From the NCBI GenBank assembly GCA_028117185.1, contig JAOHHD010000029.1, positions 1-13,890 on the forward strand: a stretch of 13,890 nt of DNA, in the 5' to 3' direction. The translations under genes were made by a program, and so were the position numbers. The notes under the pieces are model-generated. The model saw only the letters and a list, made by a program, of their open reading frames with translations, had not been told where the DNA came from and ran no database searches. The stretch is from Luminiphilus sp. Its GTDB lineage: Bacteria; Pseudomonadota; Gammaproteobacteria; Pseudomonadales; Halieaceae. Shown here piece after piece: positions 6,456 to 13,890 of the stretch. Positions within the stretch are counted from its first letter, which is position 1. The number at the start of each line of letters is the position of its first letter.

Positions 6456-7307
6456 TCAACCTCCCGACGCAGCGCGCAGAGACGACACCACCGGTGTGGT
6501 CTCTGGATAGTCACCGCGCCAGAGGAAAAAACTCTCTGCTGCCTGTTCTACCAACATACCCAAGCCATCCAAGACCTCGACCACACCGTGTGCTCTCGCC
6601 CACACCATAAAAGGTGTCGGTGCATGCCCGTAAGCCATGTCATAACCTCGACACTGTGGCGCGAATGCCATTGAACTCGATAAAGCAGGCATTTCGTTGC
6701 TCAATCCAGTACTTGTGCCATTAATAATCACATCCCATGCCTCTGCGGGCACCTCGTGGTAACCGCCGCCCGAAACTGGTATCGCCTCGGTAGTCCAATG
6801 CTCGGCTAGTTGCTGCGCACGCTCAGGGGTTCGATTAGCCAAAAATACGCACTGTGGCGCCTCCTCTAACAAAGCGGGTATCACCCCCCGAACAGCACCA
6901 CCTGCGCCCAGTATGAGAATGCGAGTATCACGCAAAGGCCATCCGGCATTGACCGTCATATCGGTCACTAAACCGCTGCCGTCCGTATTATCCGCAATAA
7001 TGCTGCCCGCCTCGTTGCGCATTAAAAAATTAGCGGCGCCCGCTGCCTGGGCACGAGGAGAGGCCTGATCGGCTAACGCAAAAGCACGCGTCTTAAACGG
7101 CAACGTCACGTTAAGACCATGACCCCCTGCCTCAAAAAACTGCTGAACCCACTGCTCAAACAGATCGAGTTCCACCAGAACTGCCTGGTAATCGATCGTC
7201 TGATTCTTTTGCTGTGCAAAAGCCGCATGAATAACCGGCGATAAGCTATGACCAATTGGGTTACCCACGACAGCAAAACGATCTCGAACAGTTTGCCTAT
7301 TGGTCAT
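6456..7307 (-). CDS. aroE: Shikimate dehydrogenase (NADP+)
   Basis: AroE reduces 3-dehydroshikimate to shikimate with NADPH in the chorismate pathway, in the cytoplasm. The 283-residue protein has the substrate-site motif VVGNPIGHSLSP (13-24). It has the catalytic lysine K72 in NVTLPFK and the partner aspartate D109 in DNTDGSG. The nucleotide-binding loop GAGGAVRG is at 134-141, and the NRT motif (158-160) recognises the NADP phosphate. The C-terminal DGLGMLVEQAAESFFLWRG is typical. The ribosome site AAGGAAGG lies close before the ATG. It is the last gene of the lysM-dprA-tsaC-hemF-aroE series, 58 nt after hemF. No terminator is seen between its stop and the opposing gene. Confidence 0.97.
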   Translation of the reverse strand: MTNRQTVRDRFAVVGNPIGHSLSPVIHAAFAQQKNQTIDYQAVLVELDLFEQWVQQFFEAGGHGLNVTLPFKTRAFALADQASPRAQAAGAANFLMRNEAGSIIADNTDGSGLVTDMTVNAGWPLRDTRILILGAGGAVRGVIPALLEEAPQCVFLANRTPERAQQLAEHWTTEAIPVSGGGYHEVPAEAWDVIINGTSTGLSNEMPALSSSMAFAPQCRGYDMAYGHAPTPFMVWARAHGVVEVLDGLGMLVEQAAESFFLWRGDYPETTPVVSSLRAASGG

Positions 7308-7365
7308 AGCCTTCCTTTAACACGCAAGCGGTTGTCGTTCGGTGAGACACGGGCGCAATGACCGG

Positions 7366-8292
7366 TCATGAACGCTCGGTCGTTCCTGCCATAGCGAGCC
7401 AATCGCGTGGCGGCAAAAAGTCACTCATCAGTCGCGCCTCTGGTGTGCCCTGCTCTGGCGTTAAGCCATACTCCCACCGCACCAAGGGTGGCAATGACAT
7501 CAGTATTGCCTCCGTTCGCCCGTTGGTTTGCAAGCCAAATAACGTGCCACGGTCGTGTACCAGATTAAATTCGACATAACGCCCACGACGATAAAGCTGC
7601 CACTGTCGCTCTTCTTCAGTCCACGGCATGTCTTTGCGCCGCTCAAGAATGGGAGCGTAAGCGCGCAAAAACCCATCGCCCACGCTACGCATAAAGGCAA
7701 AGGTCTGATCAAAGCCCCAGTCATTCAGATCATCGTAGAACAGACCACCGATGCCCCGAGGCTCCTGCCTATGCGGTATGTAAAAGTAATCGTCACACCA
7801 CTGCTTAAATCGAGGGTATACCTCCTGCCCAAAAGGATCGCAGGCGGCCTTTGCTTGTGTATGCCACGAAACAGCGTCGTCTTCATAGCCGTAATAGGGG
7901 GTTAAATCAAAACCGCCACCCATCCACCAGACAGGCTCAGCACCCGGCTTTTCAGCCATAAACATACGCACGTTGGCATGGGACGTGGGAGCGTGGGGGT
8001 TGCGAGGATGAATGACTAGGGAAACACCTAATGCGCGGAAGCTTCTACCCGCCAACTCTGGGCGATGCTGCGTCGCTGAGGCTGGCATTGCCGACCCTAC
8101 GACGTGGGAGAAATTAACCCCTCCTTTTTCGATGACTTCGCCATCTGCTAGGACCCGACTGATGCCGCCGCCGCCCTCTGGACGATCCCACGATTCTGTC
8201 GCAAAGCGAGCACTCTGATCGATCAATTCCAAACGCTCGCAAATGCGACGCTGCAACGTCGTGAGATAAGTCTCTACAGCCGATACATCCAT
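7366..8292 (-). CDS. hemF: Oxygen-dependent coproporphyrinogen III oxidase
   Basis: HemF performs the aerobic oxidative decarboxylation of coproporphyrinogen III to protoporphyrinogen IX in haem synthesis. From the chosen ATG it has 308 residues, close to the 299 of E. coli HemF. Motifs in order are [20 protein letters not shown] (41-60), the [16 protein letters not shown] block (95-110) with the key histidine H105, [18 protein letters not shown] (122-139), and the family-typical [16 protein letters not shown] (244-259). The frame is open 14 codons further, to 8334, but GAGGAG stands 6 nt before the ATG at 8290-8292. That start leaves a 19-nt gap to tsaC instead of an overlap. Haem supply fits the nearby haem a oxidase operon, though the two are separately transcribed. 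Confidence 0.97.
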   Translation of the reverse strand: MDVSAVETYLTTLQRRICERLELIDQSARFATESWDRPEGGGGISRVLADGEVIEKGGVNFSHVVGSAMPASATQHRPELAGRSFRALGVSLVIHPRNPHAPTSHANVRMFMAEKPGAEPVWWMGGGFDLTPYYGYEDDAVSWHTQAKAACDPFGQEVYPRFKQWCDDYFYIPHRQEPRGIGGLFYDDLNDWGFDQTFAFMRSVGDGFLRAYAPILERRKDMPWTEEERQWQLYRRGRYVEFNLVHDRGTLFGLQTNGRTEAILMSLPPLVRWEYGLTPEQGTPEARLMSDFLPPRDWLAMAGTTERS

Positions 8293-8298
8293 CGGGTT

Positions 8299-8304
8299 CT
8301 CCTC
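8299..8304 (-). promoter_or_regulatory. Ribosome binding site GAGGAG of hemF
   Basis: GAGGAG on the minus strand, 6 nt before the ATG at 8290-8292, decides between this start and the upstream in-frame start inside the end of tsaC. Confidence 0.75.
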
Positions 8305-8311
8305 ATGCCGG

Positions 8312-8896
8312 CTAAGGTCGGACAATAGTGCCATCCCCTATGCGGCGAATCGTTGACGGTTTACCCGCTTGCTCAAGCATCCCCGGCAGTGCCGGTAACG
8401 TTACCCCAAAGTAGCGCCGCAATGCCCACAAATATTGGGGCGGAGGTAATCCCGCTGGGTTGGCGCTCGTTGAGACCAAGGCCCCACCAAAGGACTCGCT
8501 TAAGCCCTGTAGCGGTAATGCTGACGTCACGCGAATCGCAACATCGGTGCTATCCCCCGTTATCCAACCCGGAAAAACACCATGATTGGGCACCAGCCAC
8601 GTGTTAGGGCCAGGCCACGATCCGCACACCTGGTGACGCTCATCGGGTGACAGGTATGACAGCACCGCGTCAAACATTGCCGCATCAGCGGCCACGACAA
8701 TAAGCCCTTTTCTCACTGAGCGCTGCTTGAGGGTCAATAGGTCATCAACTGCCGCTTCACTATAAGGGTCGCAACTGAGTCCCCAAACACCCTCGGCAGG
8801 GCATGCTACAACCCCGCCCCCATCCAAAACGGACCGGAGCAACGGTAGACGCCATTGCGCATAAAACGGTGCTTGCTGGAGTGGGCGCATAACCAT
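8312..8896 (-). CDS. tsaC: Threonylcarbamoyl-AMP synthase, short TsaC/YrdC type
   Basis: TsaC makes threonylcarbamoyl-AMP from threonine, bicarbonate and ATP. TsaBDE then transfers the group to A37 of ANN-decoding tRNAs to form t6A. The 194-residue protein is a single YrdC domain without the Sua5 C-terminal domain. Visible motifs are the KQRSVRKG basic cluster (57-64), [10 protein letters not shown] (94-103), AIRVT (120-124) and STSANPAG (142-149). The signature usually read as YPTEAVxGLGCDP is here [13 protein letters not shown] (32-44): the normally conserved threonine is alanine and the next-but-one alanine is glycine. The start has only a weak GTGAG upstream, and an ATG two codons later is an alternative. 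It lies between dprA and hemF, as in many gammaproteobacteria. Confidence 0.93.
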   Translation of the reverse strand: MVMRPLQQAPFYAQWRLPLLRSVLDGGGVVACPAEGVWGLSCDPYSEAAVDDLLTLKQRSVRKGLIVVAADAAMFDAVLSYLSPDERHQVCGSWPGPNTWLVPNHGVFPGWITGDSTDVAIRVTSALPLQGLSESFGGALVSTSANPAGLPPPQYLWALRRYFGVTLPALPGMLEQAGKPSTIRRIGDGTIVRP

Positions 8897-8954
8897 CGCT
8901 CACAGTAAAAGTCAGTATTTTACCGCACCCCGTGGGCAAGGAGCCAACGCACTT

Positions 8955-10136
8955 TTAGCGCGTCGCGCCGTAACCTTTTGGTCCCTTGTGTATCCAGCCT
9001 TGCACTTCTAAGGCAGACAGGCACGCGAGACAACGGTCCATATCCCAATTAAGTCGCAGGGCTAAGGCCTCTACTGGGTGAGATTCACGCCCTAGCAAAG
9101 AGAGTATCTCCCGCTGATCCGGCGGCAATGCGTGGGGCTGAGCCGGCGCAGCGTTAGCGTTGCAGACCGTCGAGTGAGTCATCAACTGAGTCGGCGCCCT
9201 GAGGTCTAAGCAGTGAGCGAGATCCTCGGGCGCTTGAATGAGCGTAGCACCCGCATCGAGAAGATATCGGCAACCCGCACCTTCGGGGTGATAAATCGAC
9301 CAAGGCAACGTCAGCACGTCGCGACCCTGATCGGCCGCCGCAGAGGCGGTGATGAGTGTCCCGCTCGGCCGGCCCGCCTCAATCACCAACGTCGCCTGAC
9401 TGAATCCGGATAAGGTTCGATTGCGACGATGAAAATGATGCTTCCTTGGCGGCGTGCCCAATGGAAATTCACTCACAACAGCACCCGTCTTCGCGATATT
9501 CGTCGCCAATTGATGATGTCTCGATGGGTAGATCTGATCAATTCCAGAGGGTAACACCGCTATCGTCTTGCCCCCTCCCGACAGTGCCGCTTGGTGCGCA
9601 ATCCTGTCGATCCCGAGGGCCAAGCCACTCACGACGGTCAGACCCAGCGCCACCGCCGCATGGGTTAAATCGGTCGCTGCGCGTTGCCCATCTAAGGAGG
9701 GCTTACGTGTTCCCACAACTGACAATGTGGCGCTTTTAAGGCTATCCAGATCTCCCTGCACAAAAAGAAAAGGGGGGCGGTCGCTGCACTGAGCCAACAG
9801 CGTCGGATAAAAGGGGTCGCGTATTGTTACAAGATACAGGCAAGACGATTTTGGCAGGCACCGTAGTAGCCGGTTGGGGGACGCGTTATCGATCGCCCGC
9901 TGCAAAGCTACCCAATCTGCATGGTGACTATTTCTCTCACTCTTTCTTTCACTCTTTCTCTCACTCTCTCTTTCACTCTTCATTTCACTCTTCATTTCAC
10001 TATCACCCAGTATCGACTCGGGTGACGGCCAGCGCTGCAGCACTTGATCAAGCCAATCGGCGCCGCGCTCGATCATTCGCGTGAGCGCTAACCAGCGCGC
10101 GTCAGCTTGAGTGTCCACTCCGAATTGGTGTGCCAT
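8955..10136 (-). CDS. dprA: DNA-processing protein DprA (Smf) with an inserted Ser-Glu-Arg-Lys repeat
   Basis: DprA binds incoming single-stranded DNA and loads RecA during natural transformation. The protein has 393 residues. The N-terminal SAM-like region (1-45, resuming near 72) is interrupted by six tetrapeptides, SEMK/SERE/SERK/SERN, at residues 46-69. The Rossmann-fold core follows, with VGTRKPSLDG (141-150), SGLALGID (170-177), AVLPSGIDQIYP (193-204), RRNRTLSGFS (237-246) and SGTLITASAAADQGRDV (258-274). A winged-helix domain closes it (about 335-390). Two usual core motifs differ slightly: FPRRNR is FHRRNR and the AVPG turn is TLPWS. AGGAG lies 4 nt before the ATG. The core motifs are intact, so it is probably functional. 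Confidence 0.95.
   Translation of the reverse strand: MAHQFGVDTQADARWLALTRMIERGADWLDQVLQRWPSPESILGDSEMKSEMKSERESERKSERKSERNSHHADWVALQRAIDNASPNRLLRCLPKSSCLYLVTIRDPFYPTLLAQCSDRPPFLFVQGDLDSLKSATLSVVGTRKPSLDGQRAATDLTHAAVALGLTVVSGLALGIDRIAHQAALSGGGKTIAVLPSGIDQIYPSRHHQLATNIAKTGAVVSEFPLGTPPRKHHFHRRNRTLSGFSQATLVIEAGRPSGTLITASAAADQGRDVLTLPWSIYHPEGAGCRYLLDAGATLIQAPEDLAHCLDLRAPTQLMTHSTVCNANAAPAQPHALPPDQREILSLLGRESHPVEALALRLNWDMDRCLACLSALEVQGWIHKGPKGYGATR
9930..10001 (-). repeat. Six-copy 12-bp in-frame tandem repeat within dprA
   Basis: Read on the coding strand, there are six consecutive 12-nt units: AGTGAAATGAAG twice, then AGTGAAAGAGAG, AGTGAGAGAAAG, AGTGAAAGAAAG and AGTGAGAGAAAT. They encode SEMK, SEMK, SERE, SERK, SERK and SERN. 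The coding strand is almost entirely purine. Each unit keeps the reading frame, so changes in copy number would alter the linker length without breaking DprA. The units differ at a few positions, which suggests some age rather than a fresh expansion. Confidence 0.95.
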
Positions 10137-10215
10137 GACAACTCCTGAAATCTGCAGCCTGAAAAATCACTCGGCAGCCACGCTGCACCAGCGAGCGATG
10201 CTGAGGTCCGCCGTA

Positions 10216-11274
10216 TTAAGGGTTCCGTAGGGTATCGCCGACCGCTAAGGGCCGACTGGCCTCCAGTACCAATCCAAAGCTGGCGCGATCAAAGACGGCA
10301 AAGACCATTAAAACCCCGGCCCGACGATCGGGTAGCCTCAGTGATTGAGCCGTCAAAGGGTCCGCGGCCAGCGGCGATCGTTGCTGAATCATCAGCACGT
10401 CCCCCTCGCGCACCGACTCACGCGCGCCACGATTAATTGCAACAATATCCAGTGCACCGATCTGTGCCATACCACTTGCAACCGCAATCATCTGAGCATT
10501 TTCGATCAACACTGCTGGCTCCTGAGGGTGATACGCCGCCTGAACCATGACCTCCTCGACAGGTAAAAGGCGATCGCCGAGACGAATTTCTTGTCGCGCT
10601 TGCGTCACCACCAGTGCGCTCAAGCCCTCGGAACTCAGCACACTGTTCACGCTGGCCCGACCAACATCACTCATAAAAATACCGAGGTCCTCCTTGGTCA
10701 CTGGGTCGCTGAGCGACGCCTCCTGCCGCACCAGGTGAAAGGTACCTGCGTTGACCGCAATACCGGTGCTATAGAGGATGTTCCCAACACTGATCAGCAG
10801 ACGGTCAGCATCACTCGCCACCACATAAGGGGCATCAGCTAAAGCGGCAGCTTCAACGATGCGATGCTGCCGCAAAAACGGCGCAATTTGCGTTTGAGGA
10901 ATAGCGGGAATAGCCGCATTCAATGGGCCGCGCCGTAAACTGGGCGATAGCCTCACATTGCCTAACTCGGTCGCCCGCAGCGTCGGCGCACCCTGGTCCC
11001 AAACAAGGCTCAGAACGTCGCCAGGCACGATAGCGTGAGCGTCATCAATGTGTTCATTACTCGCCCACAGGTCTTGCCACCGCCATGGGTCTTCCAAGAA
11101 GAGTGACGCAATGTCCCATAACGTGTCGCCGGCCTGCACTGTGTAGTGCTCAGGCGCATTCGCGCTCAGCACCAGTGGTGAGTCCGCTTGCGCCGCATCG
11201 AGCTGAGCTATTGGCATGAGTAAGGTAATCAGCAAGCCGGCACGCCCTAGGCGCACAACTTGCTTTTGCAGCAT
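10216..11274 (-). CDS. Secreted LysM-domain protein of the dprA neighbourhood
   Basis: From the ATG at 11272-11274 the protein has 352 residues. It starts with a signal peptide of about 30 residues (basic start, LLITLLMPIAQL, then an Ala-rich end AAQA). A LysM peptidoglycan-binding domain follows at about 42-91, starting HYTVQAGDTLWDIASLFL and ending IVPGDVLSLV. The remaining 260 residues are mostly beta-type, with several repeated GD-containing turns (IRLGDRLLP, VREGDVLMI, LAVGDTLRNP), and I recognise no catalytic motif there. LysM proteins of this layout sit directly upstream of dprA in Pseudomonas and relatives; their role is not established, but a cell-wall association is likely. The frame stays open to a TTG at 11329-11331, and a TTG at 11296-11298 with TGGAG upstream is a real alternative start. 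It is divergent from def. Confidence 0.87.
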   Translation of the reverse strand: MLQKQVVRLGRAGLLITLLMPIAQLDAAQADSPLVLSANAPEHYTVQAGDTLWDIASLFLEDPWRWQDLWASNEHIDDAHAIVPGDVLSLVWDQGAPTLRATELGNVRLSPSLRRGPLNAAIPAIPQTQIAPFLRQHRIVEAAALADAPYVVASDADRLLISVGNILYSTGIAVNAGTFHLVRQEASLSDPVTKEDLGIFMSDVGRASVNSVLSSEGLSALVVTQARQEIRLGDRLLPVEEVMVQAAYHPQEPAVLIENAQMIAVASGMAQIGALDIVAINRGARESVREGDVLMIQQRSPLAADPLTAQSLRLPDRRAGVLMVFAVFDRASFGLVLEASRPLAVGDTLRNP

Positions 11275-11382
11275 CGCAATCCGTTTGCTTTTTTCCAAGG
11301 CATCCACTCCATTGGGTTCCCCGCGACTCAATCCATTGAGAGGCGACTCGTCTACAGTCCATGCAGATCAGTGCCATCGCGG

Positions 11383-11388
11383 TATACT
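11383..11388 (+). promoter_or_regulatory. Candidate -10 box (TATACT) for def-fmt-rsmB
   Basis: In the 205-nt divergent region between the LysM gene and def, TATACT on the plus strand lies about 90 nt upstream of the def ATG. It is the best -10 match I see there, but the -35 region (CATGCA) is poor. This is a candidate only. The rest of the region shows no gene, clear hairpin or terminator. Confidence 0.3.
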
Positions 11389-11479
11389 GTCAGTGTGCGA
11401 GGCTATCGAGCATAGAGCAACACCAAATCCGAACACTTTTCTACGCTGACGAAAACGCTCCGAACCGGAATTACCAAGC

Positions 11480-11989
11480 ATGGCGCTACTTCAGATCCTC
11501 GAATTTCCTGATCCACGGCTACGCACACGAGCACTGCCCGTTGATCGGGTCACTGACCGTATTCAAACACTGATCGATGATATGTTTGAGACTATGTATG
11601 CCGCGCCGGGAATCGGGTTGGCAGCCAGCCAAGTCGATGTACACGAACGCATTATCGTGATGGACTTATCAGACGACCAGTCAGCACCCCGGGTCTTTAT
11701 CAACCCAGAAATCACCGTCATTGACGAGGATTTAGGCTCCTATGACGAGGGCTGTCTATCCGTACCCGGTTTTTATGAAACGGTCCAACGCCCCAAAGTT
11801 ATCGCTGTGAAAGCCTTGGATCGCGACGGACAACCCTTTGCTGAAGAACTAGACGGCTTAGTGGCCATTTGCCTCCAACACGAAATTGATCACCTTGAAG
11901 GAAAACTCTTCGTTGACTACTTATCCGCATTAAAAAGGCAACGCATTCGCGGTAAGTTGGTCAAAGACCAAAAGCGTCGCGACTCATAG
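11480..11989 (+). CDS. def: Peptide deformylase
   Basis: This metalloenzyme removes the N-formyl group from nascent proteins at the ribosome exit. The protein has 169 residues, the same as E. coli Def. All three signature motifs are present: GIGLAASQ (44-51), EGCLS with metal ligand C92 (90-94), and QHEIDHLEG with ligands H134 and H138 and catalytic E135. The N-terminus [15 protein letters not shown] is typical, and the tail after residue 150 is basic. The ribosome site is weak. The stop TAG is immediately followed by the fmt ATG, so the two opposite halves of the formylation cycle are probably translated in a coupled way. Confidence 0.98.
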   Translation: MALLQILEFPDPRLRTRALPVDRVTDRIQTLIDDMFETMYAAPGIGLAASQVDVHERIIVMDLSDDQSAPRVFINPEITVIDEDLGSYDEGCLSVPGFYETVQRPKVIAVKALDRDGQPFAEELDGLVAICLQHEIDHLEGKLFVDYLSALKRQRIRGKLVKDQKRRDS

Positions 11990-12961
11990 ATGACCGCGCC
12001 ACTGAATATTGTCTTTGCAGGCACGCCTGAATTCGCGGCGACGCACCTGACCCACCTGATAGCAGGGCCCCATCGGATCGTCGGCGTATTAACCCAACCA
12101 GATAGACCCGCAGGCCGTGGCAAAAAACTGCAACCATCGGCTGTCAAATCAGTCGCGCTCGACGCGGGTATTCCGCTTTGGCAACCAGACACACTGAAAG
12201 ACCGGGCAGGCGAGGCACAATTAGCCTCTTACGGTGCAGATATCATGGTCGTCGTGGCCTACGGGTTGATTCTCCCTGCAGCGATATTAGCCATACCCCA
12301 TATCGGCTGCATTAATGTCCACGCATCGCTATTACCTCGATGGCGCGGCGCGGCGCCCGTGCAAAGAGCAATAGAAGCCGGGGACAGTAAAACCGGTGTG
12401 AGCATTATGATGATGGAGCCCGGTCTCGACACAGGGCCGGTCCTACTGCGTCGCGAAGTGGCCATTAGCGGCGACCATACCGGCGGCACACTACTGGCGG
12501 AACTTGAGCAGGTCGGGATAGACGCGCTCACGGAGTGCCTCACGGACATTGCATCGCGGCTATTAACCGCACAAGCACAGGACGAGCAGCAGGTGACTTA
12601 TGCAGCGAAGGTCGATAAAGCCGAAACGGTCATCGACTGGGGCCTCGGTGCCGACGAGATCGATCGTAAAGTCCGCGCGCTACTGCCATCACCAGGCTGC
12701 TTTACGATGCTCAACAATGATCGATTTAAGGTGTGGGCGGCACACGCCGTTCATCAAGTGCACAAGGCTGCCAGTGGTGAGATCGTGAGTGCCAATAGCG
12801 ACGGCCTGGGCGTTGCCTGTGGGGAGGGTGTGCTCATGATTACCGAGGCACAAATGCCCGGGGGAAAACCCCAATCTATGGCAACGCTGCTCAATGGTCA
12901 TCAAGACAAACTCAGGCCTGGCATGCGATTCACCTTTACCGGCAACATGAAGCATGTCTAG
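11990..12961 (+). CDS. fmt: Methionyl-tRNA formyltransferase
   Basis: Fmt transfers a formyl group from 10-formyl-tetrahydrofolate to the initiator Met-tRNA. The protein has 323 residues, of usual length. The Rossmann-type catalytic domain has FAGTPEFAA (9-17), the tRNA-contacting loop PDRPAGRGKKL (37-47), and the catalytic triad N109 and H111 (INVHASLLP) and D147 (GLDTGPVLL). The C-terminal OB-like domain runs from about 210, with YAAKVDKAE and INWG-like VIDWG near its start. The gene directly abuts def and has no good ribosome site of its own, which suggests re-initiation by ribosomes finishing def. Its last eight bases overlap the start of rsmB. Confidence 0.98.
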   Translation: MTAPLNIVFAGTPEFAATHLTHLIAGPHRIVGVLTQPDRPAGRGKKLQPSAVKSVALDAGIPLWQPDTLKDRAGEAQLASYGADIMVVVAYGLILPAAILAIPHIGCINVHASLLPRWRGAAPVQRAIEAGDSKTGVSIMMMEPGLDTGPVLLRREVAISGDHTGGTLLAELEQVGIDALTECLTDIASRLLTAQAQDEQQVTYAAKVDKAETVIDWGLGADEIDRKVRALLPSPGCFTMLNNDRFKVWAAHAVHQVHKAASGEIVSANSDGLGVACGEGVLMITEAQMPGGKPQSMATLLNGHQDKLRPGMRFTFTGNMKHV

Positions 12962-13890
12962 CGCACGTCAGGTGGCGGCCGACATCATTGGTCGTGTCCT
13001 TAATGGGGAATCACTGAATCATTTACTCCCCGCGGCATTGGATGGGGTGGCTGACGGACAGAGGCCGCTGTGTCAGGAGCTCGTCTATGGCACGCTCAGA
13101 GAGTGGCCCATGCTTCAGGGTATTATCGATAGCTTCATCAAAAAGCCACTTCGCAAAAAAGATAACGATGTTCTCGCATTAATCGGCAGCGCGCTCTACG
13201 AGTTCACTCAACTCAGCACCCCAAAACATGCCGTGGTATCAGAAACCGTCAATACTGTCCGTCTCATGAAAAAACAGTGGGCATCCGGACTGGTCAATGG
13301 CGTCTTACGATCTTTTCAACGCGCCGAGCCACTGTCTGCTCTCGCTCTGGCACCAGCGCAACGGCGGGCGTTACCCAACTGGCTCGATGCCGTTATTAGA
13401 CAAGAATACGACGACCACTTAGACGCCATTGCGGAGGCGTCGCGACAACGCCCACCCATGACACTCCGCGTCAATCACATCCGCAACGACCGGGACACTT
13501 ACCTGCGCCTACTAACAGACGCCGAGATTTCAGCTCACGCACTCGATCATCTCTGTAATGGTATAACGCTACAACAACCTGTGGATGTGGCCTCGCTGCC
13601 GGGCTTTTCCGATGGGTTGGTCAGCGTGCAAGATAGCGCCGCACAGCGTGTCGCCGATCTCATCAACCCCCAACCCGACGAGCGAATTCTTGACGCCTGT
13701 GCAGCACCTGGCGGAAAAACCTGCCACCTGCTCGAGCGCCAGCCCGGTTTGAAAGAACTCGTTGCCTGTGATGCGAGTGCGAGTCGTTTGCAACGGGTTG
13801 CAGAAAACGCCGAACGGCTTGGCCTGACCCCCACTGTTATCGAAGCTGACGCGCGCGCACTCCCCTCGAAGCTGTTATCACCGGGGTTCG
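12954..13890 (+). CDS. rsmB: 16S rRNA m5C967 methyltransferase RsmB (partial, C-terminus off the right edge)
   Basis: RsmB (Sun/Fmu) methylates C967 of 16S rRNA using S-adenosylmethionine. 312 codons are visible and the frame is still open at the edge. The N-terminal NusB-like RNA-binding domain covers about 1-130, with LVYGTLREWP and the WASGLVNGVLRSF helix. Then come VQDSAAQRVADLI and the SAM-binding loop DACAAPGGKT (247-256), with the acidic D in ACDAS (motif II) further on. The two catalytic cysteines would lie beyond the window. The start ATG at 12954-12956 lies within the last codons of fmt in another frame, giving an 8-nt overlap and suggesting translational coupling. The def-fmt-rsmB order is standard in gammaproteobacteria, usually with trkA next. 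Confidence 0.95.
   Translation, partial: MSSARQVAADIIGRVLNGESLNHLLPAALDGVADGQRPLCQELVYGTLREWPMLQGIIDSFIKKPLRKKDNDVLALIGSALYEFTQLSTPKHAVVSETVNTVRLMKKQWASGLVNGVLRSFQRAEPLSALALAPAQRRALPNWLDAVIRQEYDDHLDAIAEASRQRPPMTLRVNHIRNDRDTYLRLLTDAEISAHALDHLCNGITLQQPVDVASLPGFSDGLVSVQDSAAQRVADLINPQPDERILDACAAPGGKTCHLLERQPGLKELVACDASASRLQRVAENAERLGLTPTVIEADARALPSKLLSPGF

Noticed and set aside
7358..7369. Perfect palindrome ATGACCGGTCAT over the hemF stop codon.
   Set aside because: A single 12-nt palindrome inside coding sequence has no T-run and no partner site, and is probably chance. It is not a terminator.
8293..8334. Extended hemF start overlapping the end of tsaC.
   Set aside because: A GAGGAG site 6 nt before the ATG at 8290-8292 and the family length both support the shorter protein.
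9930..10001. Possible CRISPR-like array.
   Set aside because: The units are contiguous 12-mers with no spacers and encode protein in frame, so this is a coding minisatellite.
9824..10084. Plus-strand open frame with His-Ser-Phe repeats opposite dprA.
   Set aside because: It exists because the 12-bp repeat has no stops on either strand. It starts and ends inside dprA and lacks a ribosome site.
13547..13834. Minus-strand open frame opposite rsmB.
   Set aside because: rsmB is open through this region in the plus frame with clear methyltransferase motifs. The antisense frame has no family features.
1..13890. Search for a new defence, toxin-antitoxin, phage or mobile system.
   Set aside because: Every substantial stretch is accounted for by recognisable housekeeping or respiratory genes. 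I saw no transposase, integrase, direct-repeat boundaries or orphan gene pair, so claiming such a system would not be supported.

Overview
This window reads as a stretch of core chromosome from a gammaproteobacterium with fairly balanced base composition. The evidence is gene order. A def-fmt-rsmB block diverges from a lysM-dprA-tsaC-hemF-aroE block, as around the dprA/def locus of Pseudomonas and other gammaproteobacteria. An aa3/caa3-type cytochrome c oxidase cluster (coxB-ctaD-ctaG-coxC) is followed by a convergent DUF2909 gene and then a SURF1 gene. I cannot name the genus. I see no mobile element, tRNA, rRNA, CRISPR array, phage gene or obvious defence system.

Left part (1-5362). Reading leftwards on the minus strand, coxB, ctaD, ctaG and coxC form a tight operon with gaps of 14, 21 and 23 nt. 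They encode the three core subunits of a proton-pumping terminal oxidase and the CuB-insertion chaperone Cox11. CoxB carries a C-terminal cytochrome c domain, so this is a caa3-like enzyme. A strong intrinsic terminator with a TTCG loop follows coxC. Beyond it is a small two-helix membrane protein gene (DUF2909) on the plus strand, then SURF1 on the minus strand, which runs off the left edge.

Middle (5363-6455). A 217-nt intergenic region holds a perfect TATAAT box for the cox operon. It is followed by a small zinc-ribbon gene (YheV type, minus strand) and, divergently, a gamma-class carbonic anhydrase-like gene (plus strand). The latter meets aroE tail to tail with only 3 nt between the stop codons.

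Right part (6456-13890). On the minus strand lie lysM, dprA, tsaC, hemF and aroE: a secreted LysM protein, DNA processing for transformation, tRNA t6A synthesis, haem synthesis and the shikimate pathway. On the plus strand lie def, fmt and rsmB: peptide deformylase, initiator-tRNA formyltransferase and the 16S rRNA m5C967 methyltransferase. rsmB is cut by the right edge. def/fmt abut as TAGATG, and fmt/rsmB overlap by 8 nt.

I did not find a convincing new system. The most unusual item is a six-copy, 12-bp in-frame tandem repeat inside dprA that encodes a charged Ser-Glu-Arg/Met-Lys linker. Lesser points are an altered signature motif in TsaC, the insulation of SURF1 from the cox operon by a terminator and an antisense gene, an enlarged hydrophilic loop in CoxC, and the near-zero spacing at several gene junctions.
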